Below, in pieces: positions 1 through 9,145 of a stretch of DNA of 64,000 nt (its first letter is position 1; the number at the start of each line of letters is the position of its first letter). The position numbers and the translations under genes were made by a program. Origin of the DNA: Bradyrhizobium sp. (lineage in GTDB: Bacteria > Pseudomonadota > Alphaproteobacteria > Rhizobiales > Xanthobacteraceae); contig NZ_JALHLP010000001.1 in NCBI RefSeq assembly GCF_022844465.1, positions 1,116,001 through 1,180,000 of the forward strand, read 5' to 3'. The notes under the pieces are model-generated. The model did not search any database. It had not been told where the DNA came from and saw nothing but the letters and a program-made list of their open reading frames with translations.

Positions 1-1158
1 TTGGTGGCCGTTACCGATCGCCATGCGGATCCTGGCGCTCGGTCCCTCGAATTCGAGACCCTCGAACGCCTTCACCACGTCGTCGATCGCGGGTTGCTGG
101 CCACCCTTGGCCGCCGCGGCCTTCTCCCAGGCGGACTTGAGCCCGAGGATCGACTGCGCCATGTGATAGGCCGGATAGGTCGGCGCCGTGGCGAAGCGAT
201 CCTCATAGACTTGACGAAACCAGTTGTTCAACGGCGTGTCGGGCGCCATCACGCCGTGCGGGCCGCGGGCTCCAAGGATCGTACCATCCGGGATCTTGGC
301 GCCGAGCCGGAACATAGCCGTCTCACCCGCCGTATAGACCATGGTGGAGCGCGCCGGCAGACCGCGGGCGCCATTCTGGACGATGAAGCTCTCGAGATCG
401 CCGTCCCAGAAGCTCGAATGCACCACCTTGGAATTGGTGGTCAGCAGCGCCGAGATTTCCGCGCCGAATTCGCCGGCGAACAACTTCGGCAACAATTCCT
501 TGTCGACGGTCGCCTTGGGCGCAAGCGCTTTCATGGCGGCGACAAAATCGCGCCAGCTGTCCTGCCCCCAGGCGTAGTTCTGGTTGATGCCCGAAAACGA
601 AGCCAGATCGGGGAACTTCTTCAGCACATAGCGGGCGGCGGCGACGTTATCCATGGTGGCGTGCGGTGTTGCACGGAATACGTATTTGAGCGGCTTTTCC
701 TCGAAGATACGCGGCGTTCCGCAGTCGAAGAACACGGTCAGCGCCTTCAGTTCTTCGGCAACCGGGGCCACCGCCAGGCAGTTGCCGGACGAGACATATC
801 CGACGATGGCATTCATGCCATCGCGCTGAACGAGGTTGCGGAATTCGGTGACCTGATTGGCCGTCGAGCCGGCCTCATCGACAAATTTCGGCACAATCGG
901 CGCGCCGGCGAGACCGGCGGTCGCGTAGGGCGCGGGCACTTTGCCAGCGTTAACCATTTCAATCATGATTTCGGCTGAGTTGCGGCCGGGAATACCGAAT
1001 GGGCCGGCGGCGGGTCCGGTCAGGAAGGTTACTATCCCGAGTTTGACCGGCGGGACCGCTGGAGCGGTTTGGGCGACAGCCGTCATCGGCAAGGCCGCGA
1101 ACAGCGCCGCCGTCACTACCTTGCGCACCGAACAGGCGCGTATGTTCATCCCCTGCAT
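1..1158 (-). CDS. Branched-chain amino acid-type ABC transporter substrate-binding protein (3' end beyond window)
   Basis: Translating the minus strand from the ATG at 1158 gives 386 codons without a stop, running off the left edge. The protein starts with a Sec signal peptide (a basic start, then a hydrophobic stretch ending in TAVAQ), followed by VKLGIVTFLTGPAAGPFGIP, typical of the LivJ/LivK periplasmic-binding fold, and later VDEAGSTANQVTEFRNLV and SGINQNYAWGQD. A GGGGAG ribosome-binding site lies 7 bases before the ATG at 1158; a second ATG at 1149 is possible. The ligand cannot be read; relatives bind amino acids, amides or aromatic and other organic acids in the periplasm. The partner permease and ATPase genes would lie left of the window. 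Confidence 0.88.
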   Translation of the reverse strand, partial: MQGMNIRACSVRKVVTAALFAALPMTAVAQTAPAVPPVKLGIVTFLTGPAAGPFGIPGRNSAEIMIEMVNAGKVPAPYATAGLAGAPIVPKFVDEAGSTANQVTEFRNLVQRDGMNAIVGYVSSGNCLAVAPVAEELKALTVFFDCGTPRIFEEKPLKYVFRATPHATMDNVAAARYVLKKFPDLASFSGINQNYAWGQDSWRDFVAAMKALAPKATVDKELLPKLFAGEFGAEISALLTTNSKVVHSSFWDGDLESFIVQNGARGLPARSTMVYTAGETAMFRLGAKIPDGTILGARGPHGVMAPDTPLNNWFRQVYEDRFATAPTYPAYHMAQSILGLKSAWEKAAAAKGGQQPAIDDVVKAFEGLEFEGPSARIRMAIGNGHQ

Positions 1159-1718
1159 GCGAAATCTCCCCAAATGCTTTTTTTCAGCTGATACGGCCGT
1201 TGTGATAAAAGTCTATAGGCGATCGCGAGAGATGCCAATACACCCTCCTTAACCGCGCCTGCCTGCCATCAGGTTCAGGCAGACGCGCGGCACGAAGTGC
1301 CGCTCCCCGAGGATGATGCTGCAGCGCATTGGGGGTGGCCGCATTGCACGGATGTTGCGCGAAACCGGGGTTGCCGATCCGCCGGCGCCGGCCGGCCGAC
1401 GAGGATTCGTCCCTTGGGAGATTCTCTGTTTCCCGGCGGTTCAATCCTCTTTCGGTCTCGTATCAATCGCCAAACCAGAGCAACGCGATTGTCGCAGCCG
1501 CAACACCGCAATACGCTCGTCGGTTGCGTGACCGAACGACTTCCATCTACTATCATGGCACAGTGAACGGCGCCCCGCACCATTGATGTGCGTCAACGAC
1601 AAATCTGGCGGCACATTGGCTCTACCCGGCTCGGCCCCATCGAGCAACCCCGCTAGGCGGGAGCGAGAGGCTTGACCTTCCTCAATACCGAGAAAATCCG
1701 ATCTGATGTATTGGCGAT
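1159..1718. other. Divergent intergenic region between binding protein and ppsA
   Basis: There is no convincing gene in these 560 bases; short open frames on both strands have arginine- and serine-rich, non-protein-like composition. It must hold the promoters of two divergent genes. A 7-bp hairpin with a GAA loop (GCGGCAC/GTGCCGC, 1287-1303) is visible, without a T-tract. The ppsA start hairpin is listed separately. Confidence 0.6.
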
Positions 1719-1738
1719 ATGCCGAGCTATATCAGATC
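1700..1738 (+). promoter_or_regulatory. Inverted repeat enclosing the ppsA start codon
   Basis: GATCTGATGTA (1700-1710) can pair with TATATCAGATC (1728-1738), giving 11 pairs with one G-U. The 17-base loop holds the ATG at 1719 and the only weak Shine-Dalgarno candidate. In mRNA this would enclose the translation start; in DNA it could be an operator. Function is inferred only. Confidence 0.4.
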
Positions 1739-4130
1739 ATTCCTCGAACTTGGATTGAACGACGTCGGGCTTGTCGGCGGCAAGACCGCGTCGCTTGGCG
1801 AATTGTATTCCGTTTTGTCGTCACAGGGGGTGGCTGTCCTCAATGGCTTTGCTATCACGGCAGACGCTTATCGCGATGCGCTGTCGCACGGCGATGTCGC
1901 GGGCGAACTTCACCGGCTTCTGGACGGTCTCGACAAGCGCAAGATCAAGCAACTTGCCAGCAAGGCCGCCAAAGCCCGCGAAATCATCTACAGGGCGATG
2001 GACACGCCGCTTCTCCGCGAACAGATCGTGGAAGCCTATCGGCAGCTTGAGCGAGACGGCGGGACCGGCGTCGCCGTTGCGGTACGAAGTTCTGCGACGG
2101 CCGAAGATCTGCCGACCGCGAGCTTTGCCGGCCAGCATGAGAGCTTCCTCAATGTGCGTGGTGCGAAGGATTTGTTCGAGGCCTGCCGGCGCTGTTTTGC
2201 CTCGATTTTCACCGATCGCGCGATTTCCTACCGCCTCGACAAGGGTTTCGACCACTTCAAGGTCGCCCTCTCCGTCGCCGTGATGAGAATGGTCCGCTCG
2301 GATATCGGCGCCAGTGGCGTCATCTTCACGCTCGACACTGAATCCGGATTTCGCGATGTGGTTTTCATCACGGGCTGCTACGGCCTCGGCGAAACCATCG
2401 TCCAGGGCAAGGTCGATCCCGACGAGTTCTACGTTCACAAGCCGACCCTGAAGCAAGGTTTTCGCTGCGTCCTGCGGCGGCGGCTCGGTGGCAAGCAAAT
2501 CCGAATGATCTACGGCAAGGGCGGCGGCAGCCGCGCGACGCATATTCGAACGGTACCAAGCGCCGAGCGGCAACGGTTTTGCGTCTCCGATACAGAAGTG
2601 TTGAGCCTTGCGGACATTGCCATGCACATCGAGGAGCACTATTCGAAGCATGCCGGCATTGCCATGCCTATGGATATCGAATGGGCAAAGGACGGCACCG
2701 ACGGCAAGCTCTACATCATTCAGGCGCGGCCTGAGACGGTTGCCTCGCAACGTTCGCCGGACGTCTACGAAACCTACGATCTCAAGGAAAGCGGGACCGT
2801 GATCGTTACCGGTCGCGCGGTGGGGGAAAAGATCGTATCGGGACGCACCCGCCGGATTGCCACGGCGCGGGACCTCGCCACCTTCAAGCCAGGTGAGATT
2901 TTGGTCGCGCCGTCAACCAGTCCGGATTGGGAGCCGGTCATGAAGATCGCGGCTGGGGTCATCACCGACAAGGGTGGCCGGACCTGTCATGCGGCAATTG
3001 TGGCTCGGGAACTGGGCATACCTGCCGTGGTGGGTGCGACACATGCGACAGAGAAGCTCAAGACGGGGACAAACGTCACGATCTCCTGCGCCGAGGGCGA
3101 GATTGGAAACGTCTATCGGGGAAAGGTCGCCTTCGACGTCACCCGCACGCCCGTAAGCGAACTCCGGCAGCCGCATACCGCAATCATGGTCAATGTCGGC
3201 ACGCCTGAAATGGCCTTCCGGGTGGCGATGCAACCGCAGGCCGGGGTCGGCCTCGCCCGCATGGAGTTCATCATCAGCGAACATATCGGCGTACATCCGA
3301 TGGCGCTTCTCAAGCCGCAGATGATCGCCTCGGCCAAAGCGAAGGCCGCCATCGCTCGTCTGGTCAAAGGCTTCAACAGCCCTTCCGATTTCTTCATTCG
3401 GGCGCTGGCGGAAGGCGTCGGCACGATTGCTGCTGCATTCTATCCCAAGCCGGTGATCGTCCGGCTTTCCGATTTCAAGACCAACGAATACGCCAGCCTG
3501 CTCGGCGGCGAGGCGTTCGAGCCCAAGGAGGAGAACCCGATGCTGGGGTTCCGGGGGGCTTCACGTTACAGCCACCCCGCTTACGCCGAGGGGTTCAAGC
3601 TGGAGTGTGTGGCTCTGCGCCGGGTGCGCGAGGAAATGGGTCTCTCCAATTTGCGCATCATGGTGCCCTTCTGCCGAACCGTCGAGGAAGGCCGACGCGT
3701 GATTGCGACGATGGCGGCCAACGGGCTCAAGCGCGGCGAAGGCGGGCTTGAGATCTATGTGATGTGCGAGATTCCGAACAACGTCATCCAGATCGACGCG
3801 TTCTCGAAACTGTTCGACGGCTTTTCCATTGGCTCAAATGATCTTACCCAGCTTACGCTCGGCGTCGACCGGGATTCCGATATTGTGGCCTTTGATTTTG
3901 ATGAACGCGATCCGGGAATGCTGGAGATGTTCAGGCAGGCTGTGGTGGGCGCGAAGCGCAATGGACGTCACGTCGGCATTTGCGGAGAAGCACCCGCAAA
4001 TTACCCGGAGATCGCACGCTACCTGACGCAACTTGGTATCGATTCAATCAGCGTCAATCCCTCAAGCGTGTTTCGCACCATGGCGGCGGTTGTCGAGGCC
4101 GAAGCCAGTTCAACGAAAACCAGGGCGTGA
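1719..4130 (+). CDS. ppsA: Phosphoenolpyruvate synthase (pyruvate, water dikinase)
   Basis: This 803-aa protein has the full PEP synthase layout, close to the family length of about 790 aa. An ATP-grasp-type nucleotide-binding domain comes first (RSSATAEDLP near residues 123-132). The swivelling phosphohistidine domain has GGRTCHAAIVARELGIPA with the phosphorylated His at about 424. The C-terminal PEP/pyruvate TIM barrel has GSNDLTQ (705-711) and GICGEAP with the catalytic Cys near 755. It converts pyruvate, ATP and water to PEP, AMP and phosphate in the cytosol, a gluconeogenic step. It stands alone on its strand; a convergent glycosidase gene ends 6 bases after it. The start has little Shine-Dalgarno and sits in a hairpin loop. 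Confidence 0.95.
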   Translation: MPSYIRSFLELGLNDVGLVGGKTASLGELYSVLSSQGVAVLNGFAITADAYRDALSHGDVAGELHRLLDGLDKRKIKQLASKAAKAREIIYRAMDTPLLREQIVEAYRQLERDGGTGVAVAVRSSATAEDLPTASFAGQHESFLNVRGAKDLFEACRRCFASIFTDRAISYRLDKGFDHFKVALSVAVMRMVRSDIGASGVIFTLDTESGFRDVVFITGCYGLGETIVQGKVDPDEFYVHKPTLKQGFRCVLRRRLGGKQIRMIYGKGGGSRATHIRTVPSAERQRFCVSDTEVLSLADIAMHIEEHYSKHAGIAMPMDIEWAKDGTDGKLYIIQARPETVASQRSPDVYETYDLKESGTVIVTGRAVGEKIVSGRTRRIATARDLATFKPGEILVAPSTSPDWEPVMKIAAGVITDKGGRTCHAAIVARELGIPAVVGATHATEKLKTGTNVTISCAEGEIGNVYRGKVAFDVTRTPVSELRQPHTAIMVNVGTPEMAFRVAMQPQAGVGLARMEFIISEHIGVHPMALLKPQMIASAKAKAAIARLVKGFNSPSDFFIRALAEGVGTIAAAFYPKPVIVRLSDFKTNEYASLLGGEAFEPKEENPMLGFRGASRYSHPAYAEGFKLECVALRRVREEMGLSNLRIMVPFCRTVEEGRRVIATMAANGLKRGEGGLEIYVMCEIPNNVIQIDAFSKLFDGFSIGSNDLTQLTLGVDRDSDIVAFDFDERDPGMLEMFRQAVVGAKRNGRHVGICGEAPANYPEIARYLTQLGIDSISVNPSSVFRTMAAVVEAEASSTKTRA

Positions 4131-4136
4131 CGGCCG

Positions 4137-5513
4137 CTATTCGGCATGGGCGGCCTTCGCGTGAATTTGCTCCGCCGCCGCATTGACCCGGGTCATCGTT
4201 TCAGTCAGTTCCGCATAGACGTTATCTTCGATCGTCACCAAGCCGAAATTCGAGTTCTCGCCGTCAAAGCGCCCCTCCGCTGGCTGATCGGCATGCTCGA
4301 ACCAGTGATAGCCAACCACCGACGGTTTTCGCAGCGCAGCGGAGACGTAGCGTTCGAAGCTCTGGGCGCGCTCGATCTGGCTCGCCACCCGCGGTCCGCC
4401 ACCGCGGGTATTGGGCAAGCCTGAATCGTCGCCGCGGAAGGAGAATTCGGAAATGAGGCACGGCTTCCCGCCTGCCGCATAAGCATCGATAGATGGACTG
4501 GCGTCGAGGTCATAGCAATTAAACGAGATGACATCGAGGTAGCGGCCGGCAGCCGCGATCACACTTGATTGCGGTTGGTAGCCGAACCGGGAGCCAATCA
4601 CGAGATGGTTAGGGTCGACAGCCTTGATGGCCGATTGGCAGAGGGCGAAGTATTGCTCAGCTACGATCGCAACAAAGGCATCGCAATCGGCGCAAAATGC
4701 CGCGCGCGCTGGATTGGCCAGGTTAGCTTTCGTCTCAAGCGCGTCGTTCAGGCCGCCAGGCGGTATTCTAAAGAACGGCGCTTCGATGCGTCCAATTGAG
4801 CCGAGTTCCTCCCATGATCGCGCCGGAGTGCGCCAAACTGTGTTGAACTGGGAAAACTCCCGATAGTGCTCCTGTAATCTTGCAATCGCAGCGACCCGGC
4901 CAGGGCGGTGGGACGGCAGGTTCAGAAACAGCGTCAATAGTTCCTCGGCCCCTCGCCAATCGGGCGACCAATACAGCTCGTTATCGATGAATGTGCCAAG
5001 CAATCCGGCTTCATTGCGCCACCTTGTGCAATGATTATCCGCGCTTTCCCGAATGTGCGCGGAAAATGAGGGATCGAACACATCGGGAAAGATCTGGTCG
5101 CGCCGATGCAGCCGGAAAGTGGCACCGAGTGCAGCGGTGGGAGTAATCGCAAGCAGCGACGATCCTGCGGTGGCGACCAATTCATCCGACCAGCAGCCGA
5201 GCGTGTTGAACTTCCAGCTCGCCAGCCGATCGGCAACCGACGCCCGCCAGATGTGCTGGCCGCCATATTTCTCCCGGCACGTGTCGGCATATGGCACGCG
5301 ATTGGTGTTTCCGATGTAGTCCTGATCAAAGCGGACGGTATTCACCCCCTTGGAAAGGAAACGTCCCCCGTCGGGATCGACCAGCCAGAACACCCCGTCA
5401 TGTTCATCGACACGAAAAAAGCCGCTGCTTTTGAAGCGATCATCGGCGATGCCACCCCATTTGGTTCTTCTCAATCGGCCCCCCCACAATGACCAAATAG
5501 CCAAATAATTCAT
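4137..5513 (-). CDS. Agarase-like clan GH-A glycoside hydrolase
   Basis: About 458 aa from the ATG at 5513 (MNYLAIW). The open frame reaches 5654, but that would overlap the divergent GH1 gene. The N-terminal part (SGFFRVDEHDGVFWLVDPDG, then GVN) and FNTLGCWSD resemble beta-agarase/beta-galactosidase-like proteins. GTFIDNELYW probably carries the acid/base Glu and LISEFSFRG the nucleophile Glu of a retaining GH-A enzyme, and the C-terminus has GYHWFEHADQP. No signal peptide is evident, so it probably acts in the cytosol on imported oligosaccharides. It is divergent from a beta-glucosidase and glucokinase, which supports a sugar role. The exact substrate and GH family (GH50-like is my best guess) are not settled. 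Confidence 0.72.
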   Translation of the reverse strand: MNYLAIWSLWGGRLRRTKWGGIADDRFKSSGFFRVDEHDGVFWLVDPDGGRFLSKGVNTVRFDQDYIGNTNRVPYADTCREKYGGQHIWRASVADRLASWKFNTLGCWSDELVATAGSSLLAITPTAALGATFRLHRRDQIFPDVFDPSFSAHIRESADNHCTRWRNEAGLLGTFIDNELYWSPDWRGAEELLTLFLNLPSHRPGRVAAIARLQEHYREFSQFNTVWRTPARSWEELGSIGRIEAPFFRIPPGGLNDALETKANLANPARAAFCADCDAFVAIVAEQYFALCQSAIKAVDPNHLVIGSRFGYQPQSSVIAAAGRYLDVISFNCYDLDASPSIDAYAAGGKPCLISEFSFRGDDSGLPNTRGGGPRVASQIERAQSFERYVSAALRKPSVVGYHWFEHADQPAEGRFDGENSNFGLVTIEDNVYAELTETMTRVNAAAEQIHAKAAHAE

Positions 5514-5644
5514 CGCACCGGCCCGTCGATTATTCTTGATATATCTCAAGATCGTCTTCGCGTTCGGTCGGACTGTTAACGTTACGGTTCTCTCGCTGGT
5601 TACATGAGCGGCCAATGGGAGACAATCAGAGGTCAGACGGTTCC

Positions 5645-6982
5645 ATGCCCGCATCGGACTTTCCCACGATAGCCAACCTGCGCCCGGATTTCATCTGGGG
5701 AGTCTCCACGTCAAGCTTTCAGATCGAAGGAGCAACAAGAGAAGACGGCCGAGGAGCGAGCATCTGGGACGTCTACGGTCAAAAGGGAGAGATCAAGAAC
5801 CACGATACCGGTGACGTTGCGTGCGATCACTACCATCGCTACCGGGAAGATGTTGCCCTGATGAAATTGCTGGGCGTTCAGGCTTATCGGTTCTCCGTTG
5901 CCTGGCCACGCGCGTTACCGCAGGGGCGCGGGTCGGTGAACGAACCCGGTCTCATATTCTACGATCGGCTGATCGATGAGCTGCTGGCGGCCGATATTGA
6001 TCCATGGCTGTGCCTGTATCACTGGGACCTGCCGCAGGCACTGGAGGATCTGGGCGGATGGATGAATCGGGACGCGGTGACATGGTTCGCCGACTACACG
6101 ACGCTGATCGCAACGCGTTTGGGAGATCGCGTCAAACGTTTCGCGACATTCAACGAACCGTCAATCTTCAATCTGTTCAGCCGCTCTCTCGGCGGGCGAG
6201 ACCGAACCAGCGAAGACAATCTTCATCGGGCGATACACCACGGGAATCTCGCCCATGGTGCAGCCGTGGATGTGATCCGGGAAAACGTTCCCGGCGCATC
6301 GATCGGGTGCATTCATAATTTTCAACCGTGCTGGCCCGCGAGTGCCGACGAGGCCGACGCGGCCGCTGCCGAACGACTGGGCACCTATTGGAACTGGGCT
6401 TTCCCCGACCCGCAATGCCGCGGCGAATATCCATTGCTGATGCGGCCTGCCGTCGATCCACACATCCAGCCAGGCGACATGGCGCGCATTTGTCGTCCGG
6501 TCGACTGGCTCGGACTGAATCATTACAGCCCAGTATACGTGAGAGCGCAGCCGAATTCCATGCTGGGGTTCTCGTTCGGTGAGAAGCCCGCGAGCGTTCC
6601 GCTCACCCCGATAGGATGGCCAATCAATCCGGACGCCTTTCGCGACACGCTGTTGACCGTTCATGAGAGATACGGTTTGCCAATTTACGTCCTTGAAAAT
6701 GGATATGGCAACTACGACAAGCCCGACGAAACCGGAGCAGTGATCGATGCGGAGCGGATAGCGTTTCTACGTTCCTACATCGAAGCCATGAATTCCGCCG
6801 CCGCCAGCGGCGCCGATGTCAGAGGCTATTTTGTTTGGTCCCTGCTCGACAATTTCGAATGGGAGTCGGGATATAGTATTCGTTTCGGCTTGGCTTACGT
6901 CGACTATGCGTCGCTGCGGCGCACTCCCAAGACCTCGTTCCACTGGTACAGTAATCTGATCAGGGCGGCACAGCAGAGATGA
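5645..6982 (+). CDS. GH1 family beta-glucosidase
   Basis: A 445-aa protein from the ATG at 5645, which has AGAGG about 12 bases upstream; an in-frame ATG at 5615 would add 10 residues. It has GH1 hallmarks: FIWGVSTSSFQIEGA near the N-terminus, WPRALPQG, YHWDLPQAL, TFNEP with the acid/base Glu at about 171, LGLNHYSP, and YVLENGYG with the nucleophile Glu at about 351. Most relatives read ITENG at the last site, so the VLENG form is slightly unusual. It lacks a signal peptide and would hydrolyse beta-glucosides to glucose in the cytosol. The glucokinase gene starts inside its stop codon (ATGA overlap), so glucose release and phosphorylation are coupled. Confidence 0.93.
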   Translation: MPASDFPTIANLRPDFIWGVSTSSFQIEGATREDGRGASIWDVYGQKGEIKNHDTGDVACDHYHRYREDVALMKLLGVQAYRFSVAWPRALPQGRGSVNEPGLIFYDRLIDELLAADIDPWLCLYHWDLPQALEDLGGWMNRDAVTWFADYTTLIATRLGDRVKRFATFNEPSIFNLFSRSLGGRDRTSEDNLHRAIHHGNLAHGAAVDVIRENVPGASIGCIHNFQPCWPASADEADAAAAERLGTYWNWAFPDPQCRGEYPLLMRPAVDPHIQPGDMARICRPVDWLGLNHYSPVYVRAQPNSMLGFSFGEKPASVPLTPIGWPINPDAFRDTLLTVHERYGLPIYVLENGYGNYDKPDETGAVIDAERIAFLRSYIEAMNSAAASGADVRGYFVWSLLDNFEWESGYSIRFGLAYVDYASLRRTPKTSFHWYSNLIRAAQQR

Positions 6983-7962
6983 AAGCCGATTCCTCGGAGA
7001 ATTCCATTCACAGAGCGTTGCTTGCGGACATCGGCGGAACCTACGCGCGCTTTGCGATTCTGGACGACGGAACAGTGCGCAAGATTGCTCGAATGGCGGT
7101 CGGTGACTATCGCAGCTTTCCGGCAGCTCTCAGCGCGTATCTGGGAAACCTGCAGGAAGCGGGCTTGATCCTGGTCGCGATTCTTGGAGTTCCCGGCCCG
7201 ATACGAAACGGCCGCTGTCAGTCCACCAACAATCCCTGGGTAATCGACGCCGCGGAGTTGCGCGCTGCCTACGGATTTCGCGTTGTGCGTCTACTCAATG
7301 ACTTCGAAGCGGTGGGATGGTCACTGCCCCACCTGTCCGCCGACAAGCTCCTGCAGATTGGCGGGCGACAAGCCGTCAAAGGAGCGCCTCTCGCAGCACT
7401 TGGCCCCGGTACCGGCCTTGGGATGGCGGCCAATATACCGCATGGACAAAATCCTATCGTCCTTTCGAGCGAGGGCGGCCATTCGACCATGGCCGCCAGC
7501 ACCGAGCGGGAGGACGCCGTCATCGCCTGTTTGCGGCAACGATTCGGGCATGTTTCGGCGGAGCGCGTGCTTTCCGGAACTGGGCTGGAGAACCTTCGCG
7601 AGGCTCTAGCGGTCCTGGACGGCATTGTCTTGCCAAAGCGCCGCGCCGCCGAGATTACCCGGGATGGAGTGGAAGGCACTTGCGCGACGAGCCGCGCTGC
7701 AATCGACATGTTTTGCGCGATGCTCGGGACTGTCGCTGGCAATGTCGCACTGACGCTCGGGGCGAGAGGCGGCGTGTATATCGCCGGCGGCATTCTTCGC
7801 CACATGCCGGGCTATCTTGGCGGTTCGCAGTTCCGCGCACGTTTTGAGGACAAAGGACGGTTTCGCGAATACCTCGAGCCTATCCCCGTCCACCTTGTTC
7901 TCGATGAAGACGTCGCATTCGTAGGTCTCCGCAAGCTGGCGGAGGTCGAAGGCATTGGCTGA
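6979..7962 (+). CDS. glk: Glucokinase
   Basis: A 327-aa protein of the bacterial Glk family (hexokinase/actin ATPase fold). LLADIGGTYARFAIL at the N-terminus is the phosphate-1 loop, LNDFEAVGWSLP carries the catalytic Asp, and LGPGTGLG and SSEGGHSTM follow. The usual family length is about 320 aa. It phosphorylates glucose with ATP. It overlaps the GH1 stop by four bases and is probably translationally coupled, giving a short operon that feeds glucose 6-phosphate into central metabolism. A 6-bp inverted repeat (CGCACT/AGTGCG, 8003-8020) follows the gene but has no T-tract. The IS66 element begins 165 bases downstream. Confidence 0.93.
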   Translation: MKADSSENSIHRALLADIGGTYARFAILDDGTVRKIARMAVGDYRSFPAALSAYLGNLQEAGLILVAILGVPGPIRNGRCQSTNNPWVIDAAELRAAYGFRVVRLLNDFEAVGWSLPHLSADKLLQIGGRQAVKGAPLAALGPGTGLGMAANIPHGQNPIVLSSEGGHSTMAASTEREDAVIACLRQRFGHVSAERVLSGTGLENLREALAVLDGIVLPKRRAAEITRDGVEGTCATSRAAIDMFCAMLGTVAGNVALTLGARGGVYIAGGILRHMPGYLGGSQFRARFEDKGRFREYLEPIPVHLVLDEDVAFVGLRKLAEVEGIG

Positions 7963-8127
7963 AACCCGAACACGCGAGACAACTCCTCCATCGCAGGTGA
8001 GTCGCACTCCACGTAGTGCGTTGGAACAGGGGATTTCGCGAGGTCCGGGTCGATTGTTACTTGCGCCTCCATTGATGCACACACTCAGACGACAAGACGT
8101 TAGAAATCGGGGCAAGCCGGGATTTCG

Positions 8128-8148
8128 GTAAGCGTCCATTTCTCGCAC
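8128..8148 (+). repeat. IS66 left terminal inverted repeat
   Basis: Twenty-one bases starting GTAAGCGTCC match the right end with one mismatch. A 24-base interrupted palindrome (GAAATC ... GATTTC, 8103-8126) lies immediately outside. Confidence 0.9.
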
Positions 8149-8213
8149 ACTTTTCCCGTAGTTCGTAGGGACTATCTGTTTTCGCTCAATTTGCAAATGA
8201 GGAGAGCGAGACG

Positions 8214-8717
8214 ATGGACAAGAACGGAGCGTGGACCCGTCAGGGCGAGCCTTTCTGACGGGTGCACCACGAGGCGTGGAAGCGTAGCGATTTGAATCAA
8301 CGGTAGTATTGCGAGGCGGAGGGGATCCCGCTCAAGGCCTTCGGCAACTGGCGGACGATCTTCACGGCCGAGCCGCAGCCGCCCGAACGCAAGCTGCTCT
8401 GGCGGCGCGGAGGCCTAAGTCCTCCCTTTAGTCCTCCGCTAAGTCCGCCCTTTAGTCCTCCCCTTAATCCGGGGGCTTATCCCTCCTCCCGTTCGGCAAG
8501 CCCAATCGTTGCGCGACCACGCGAGGGACATCGGCGCAGGTTCAGTGAGGCGGATAAGCGCCAGATTATCGATCAGGCCGCGCTAGATGGAACGAGTGCC
8601 GCTGAGGTCGCTCGCCGGTACGGTATCGATGGCCGCATTCTGCGTCGATGGAAGCAAGAGCCGGTGCCTCCGGCATTTGTCGCCGTCGAGATCACCGATG
8701 CGGAGACCGTGGCATGA
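8214..8717 (+). pseudogene. tnpA: IS66 tnpA (OrfA) with two in-frame stop codons
   Basis: One reading frame runs from the ATG at 8214 (GGAGAG upstream) to the TGA at 8715-8717. It encodes a recognisable IS66 OrfA: HHEAWKRSDLNQR, then EAEGIPLKAFGNW, a Ser-Pro-Pro repeat, then RRRFSEADKRQIIDQAAL with the helix-turn-helix AAEVARRYGIDGRILRRWKQE. It is interrupted by TGA at 8256-8258 and TAG at 8304-8306. No ATG restarts the frame after the second stop, so an intact protein is unlikely. The final TGA overlaps the tnpB ATG. OrfA is a DNA-binding accessory protein required by IS66 elements. Confidence 0.82.
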
Positions 8718-9088
8718 CAACGCTGCTTCCTCCCAACGTAAAGGTGCATCTGGCGCTGGGCTTCATCGACATGCGCAAGGGCATCGACGGCCTCTCCATG
8801 CTGGTGCAGGGCGTGCTGCAGCAGGATCCGTTCACCGGTCATCTGTTCGTGTTCCGCGGCCGCACCCGGGCTAACCTGATCAAGATCATCTATTGGGACG
8901 GCACGGGGTTCTGCCTGTTCACCAAACGGCTCGAACACGGCGTCTTTCTCTGGCCGCCGAGTGTCAAGCCCGACGAGACGCTGTCGCTGACCTCAGCGCA
9001 GCTATCACTGCTGATCGAAGGCGTCGATTGGCGTGCGCCAGAGCAACGCTGGCGACCGCAATGGCGGGCTGAAGCTGCGACTGATTGA
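8714..9088 (+). CDS. tnpB: IS66 accessory protein TnpB (Orf2)
   Basis: A 124-aa protein from the ATG at 8714, which overlaps the tnpA stop (ATGA). It has the invariant IS66 Orf2 pattern: MRKGIDGLSMLVQ, DPFTGHLFVFRGR, IKIIYWDGTGFCLFTKRLEHGVFLWP, and LLIEGVDW near the end. It is intact and of normal length (about 115-125 aa). It is needed together with the transposase for transposition; its biochemical role is poorly defined. Confidence 0.95.
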   Translation: MTTLLPPNVKVHLALGFIDMRKGIDGLSMLVQGVLQQDPFTGHLFVFRGRTRANLIKIIYWDGTGFCLFTKRLEHGVFLWPPSVKPDETLSLTSAQLSLLIEGVDWRAPEQRWRPQWRAEAATD

Positions 9089-9145
9089 CTCGATGATGCA
9101 AGCGGATGCAGCGAGAACGGTGCGAGTCAGCTAGACTCACCTCTC

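Noticed and set aside
1..978. A 325-codon open frame on the plus strand at the left edge
   Set aside because: It is the antisense of a clear Liv-type binding protein on the minus strand, whose frame is open for 386 codons and shows a signal peptide and family motifs.
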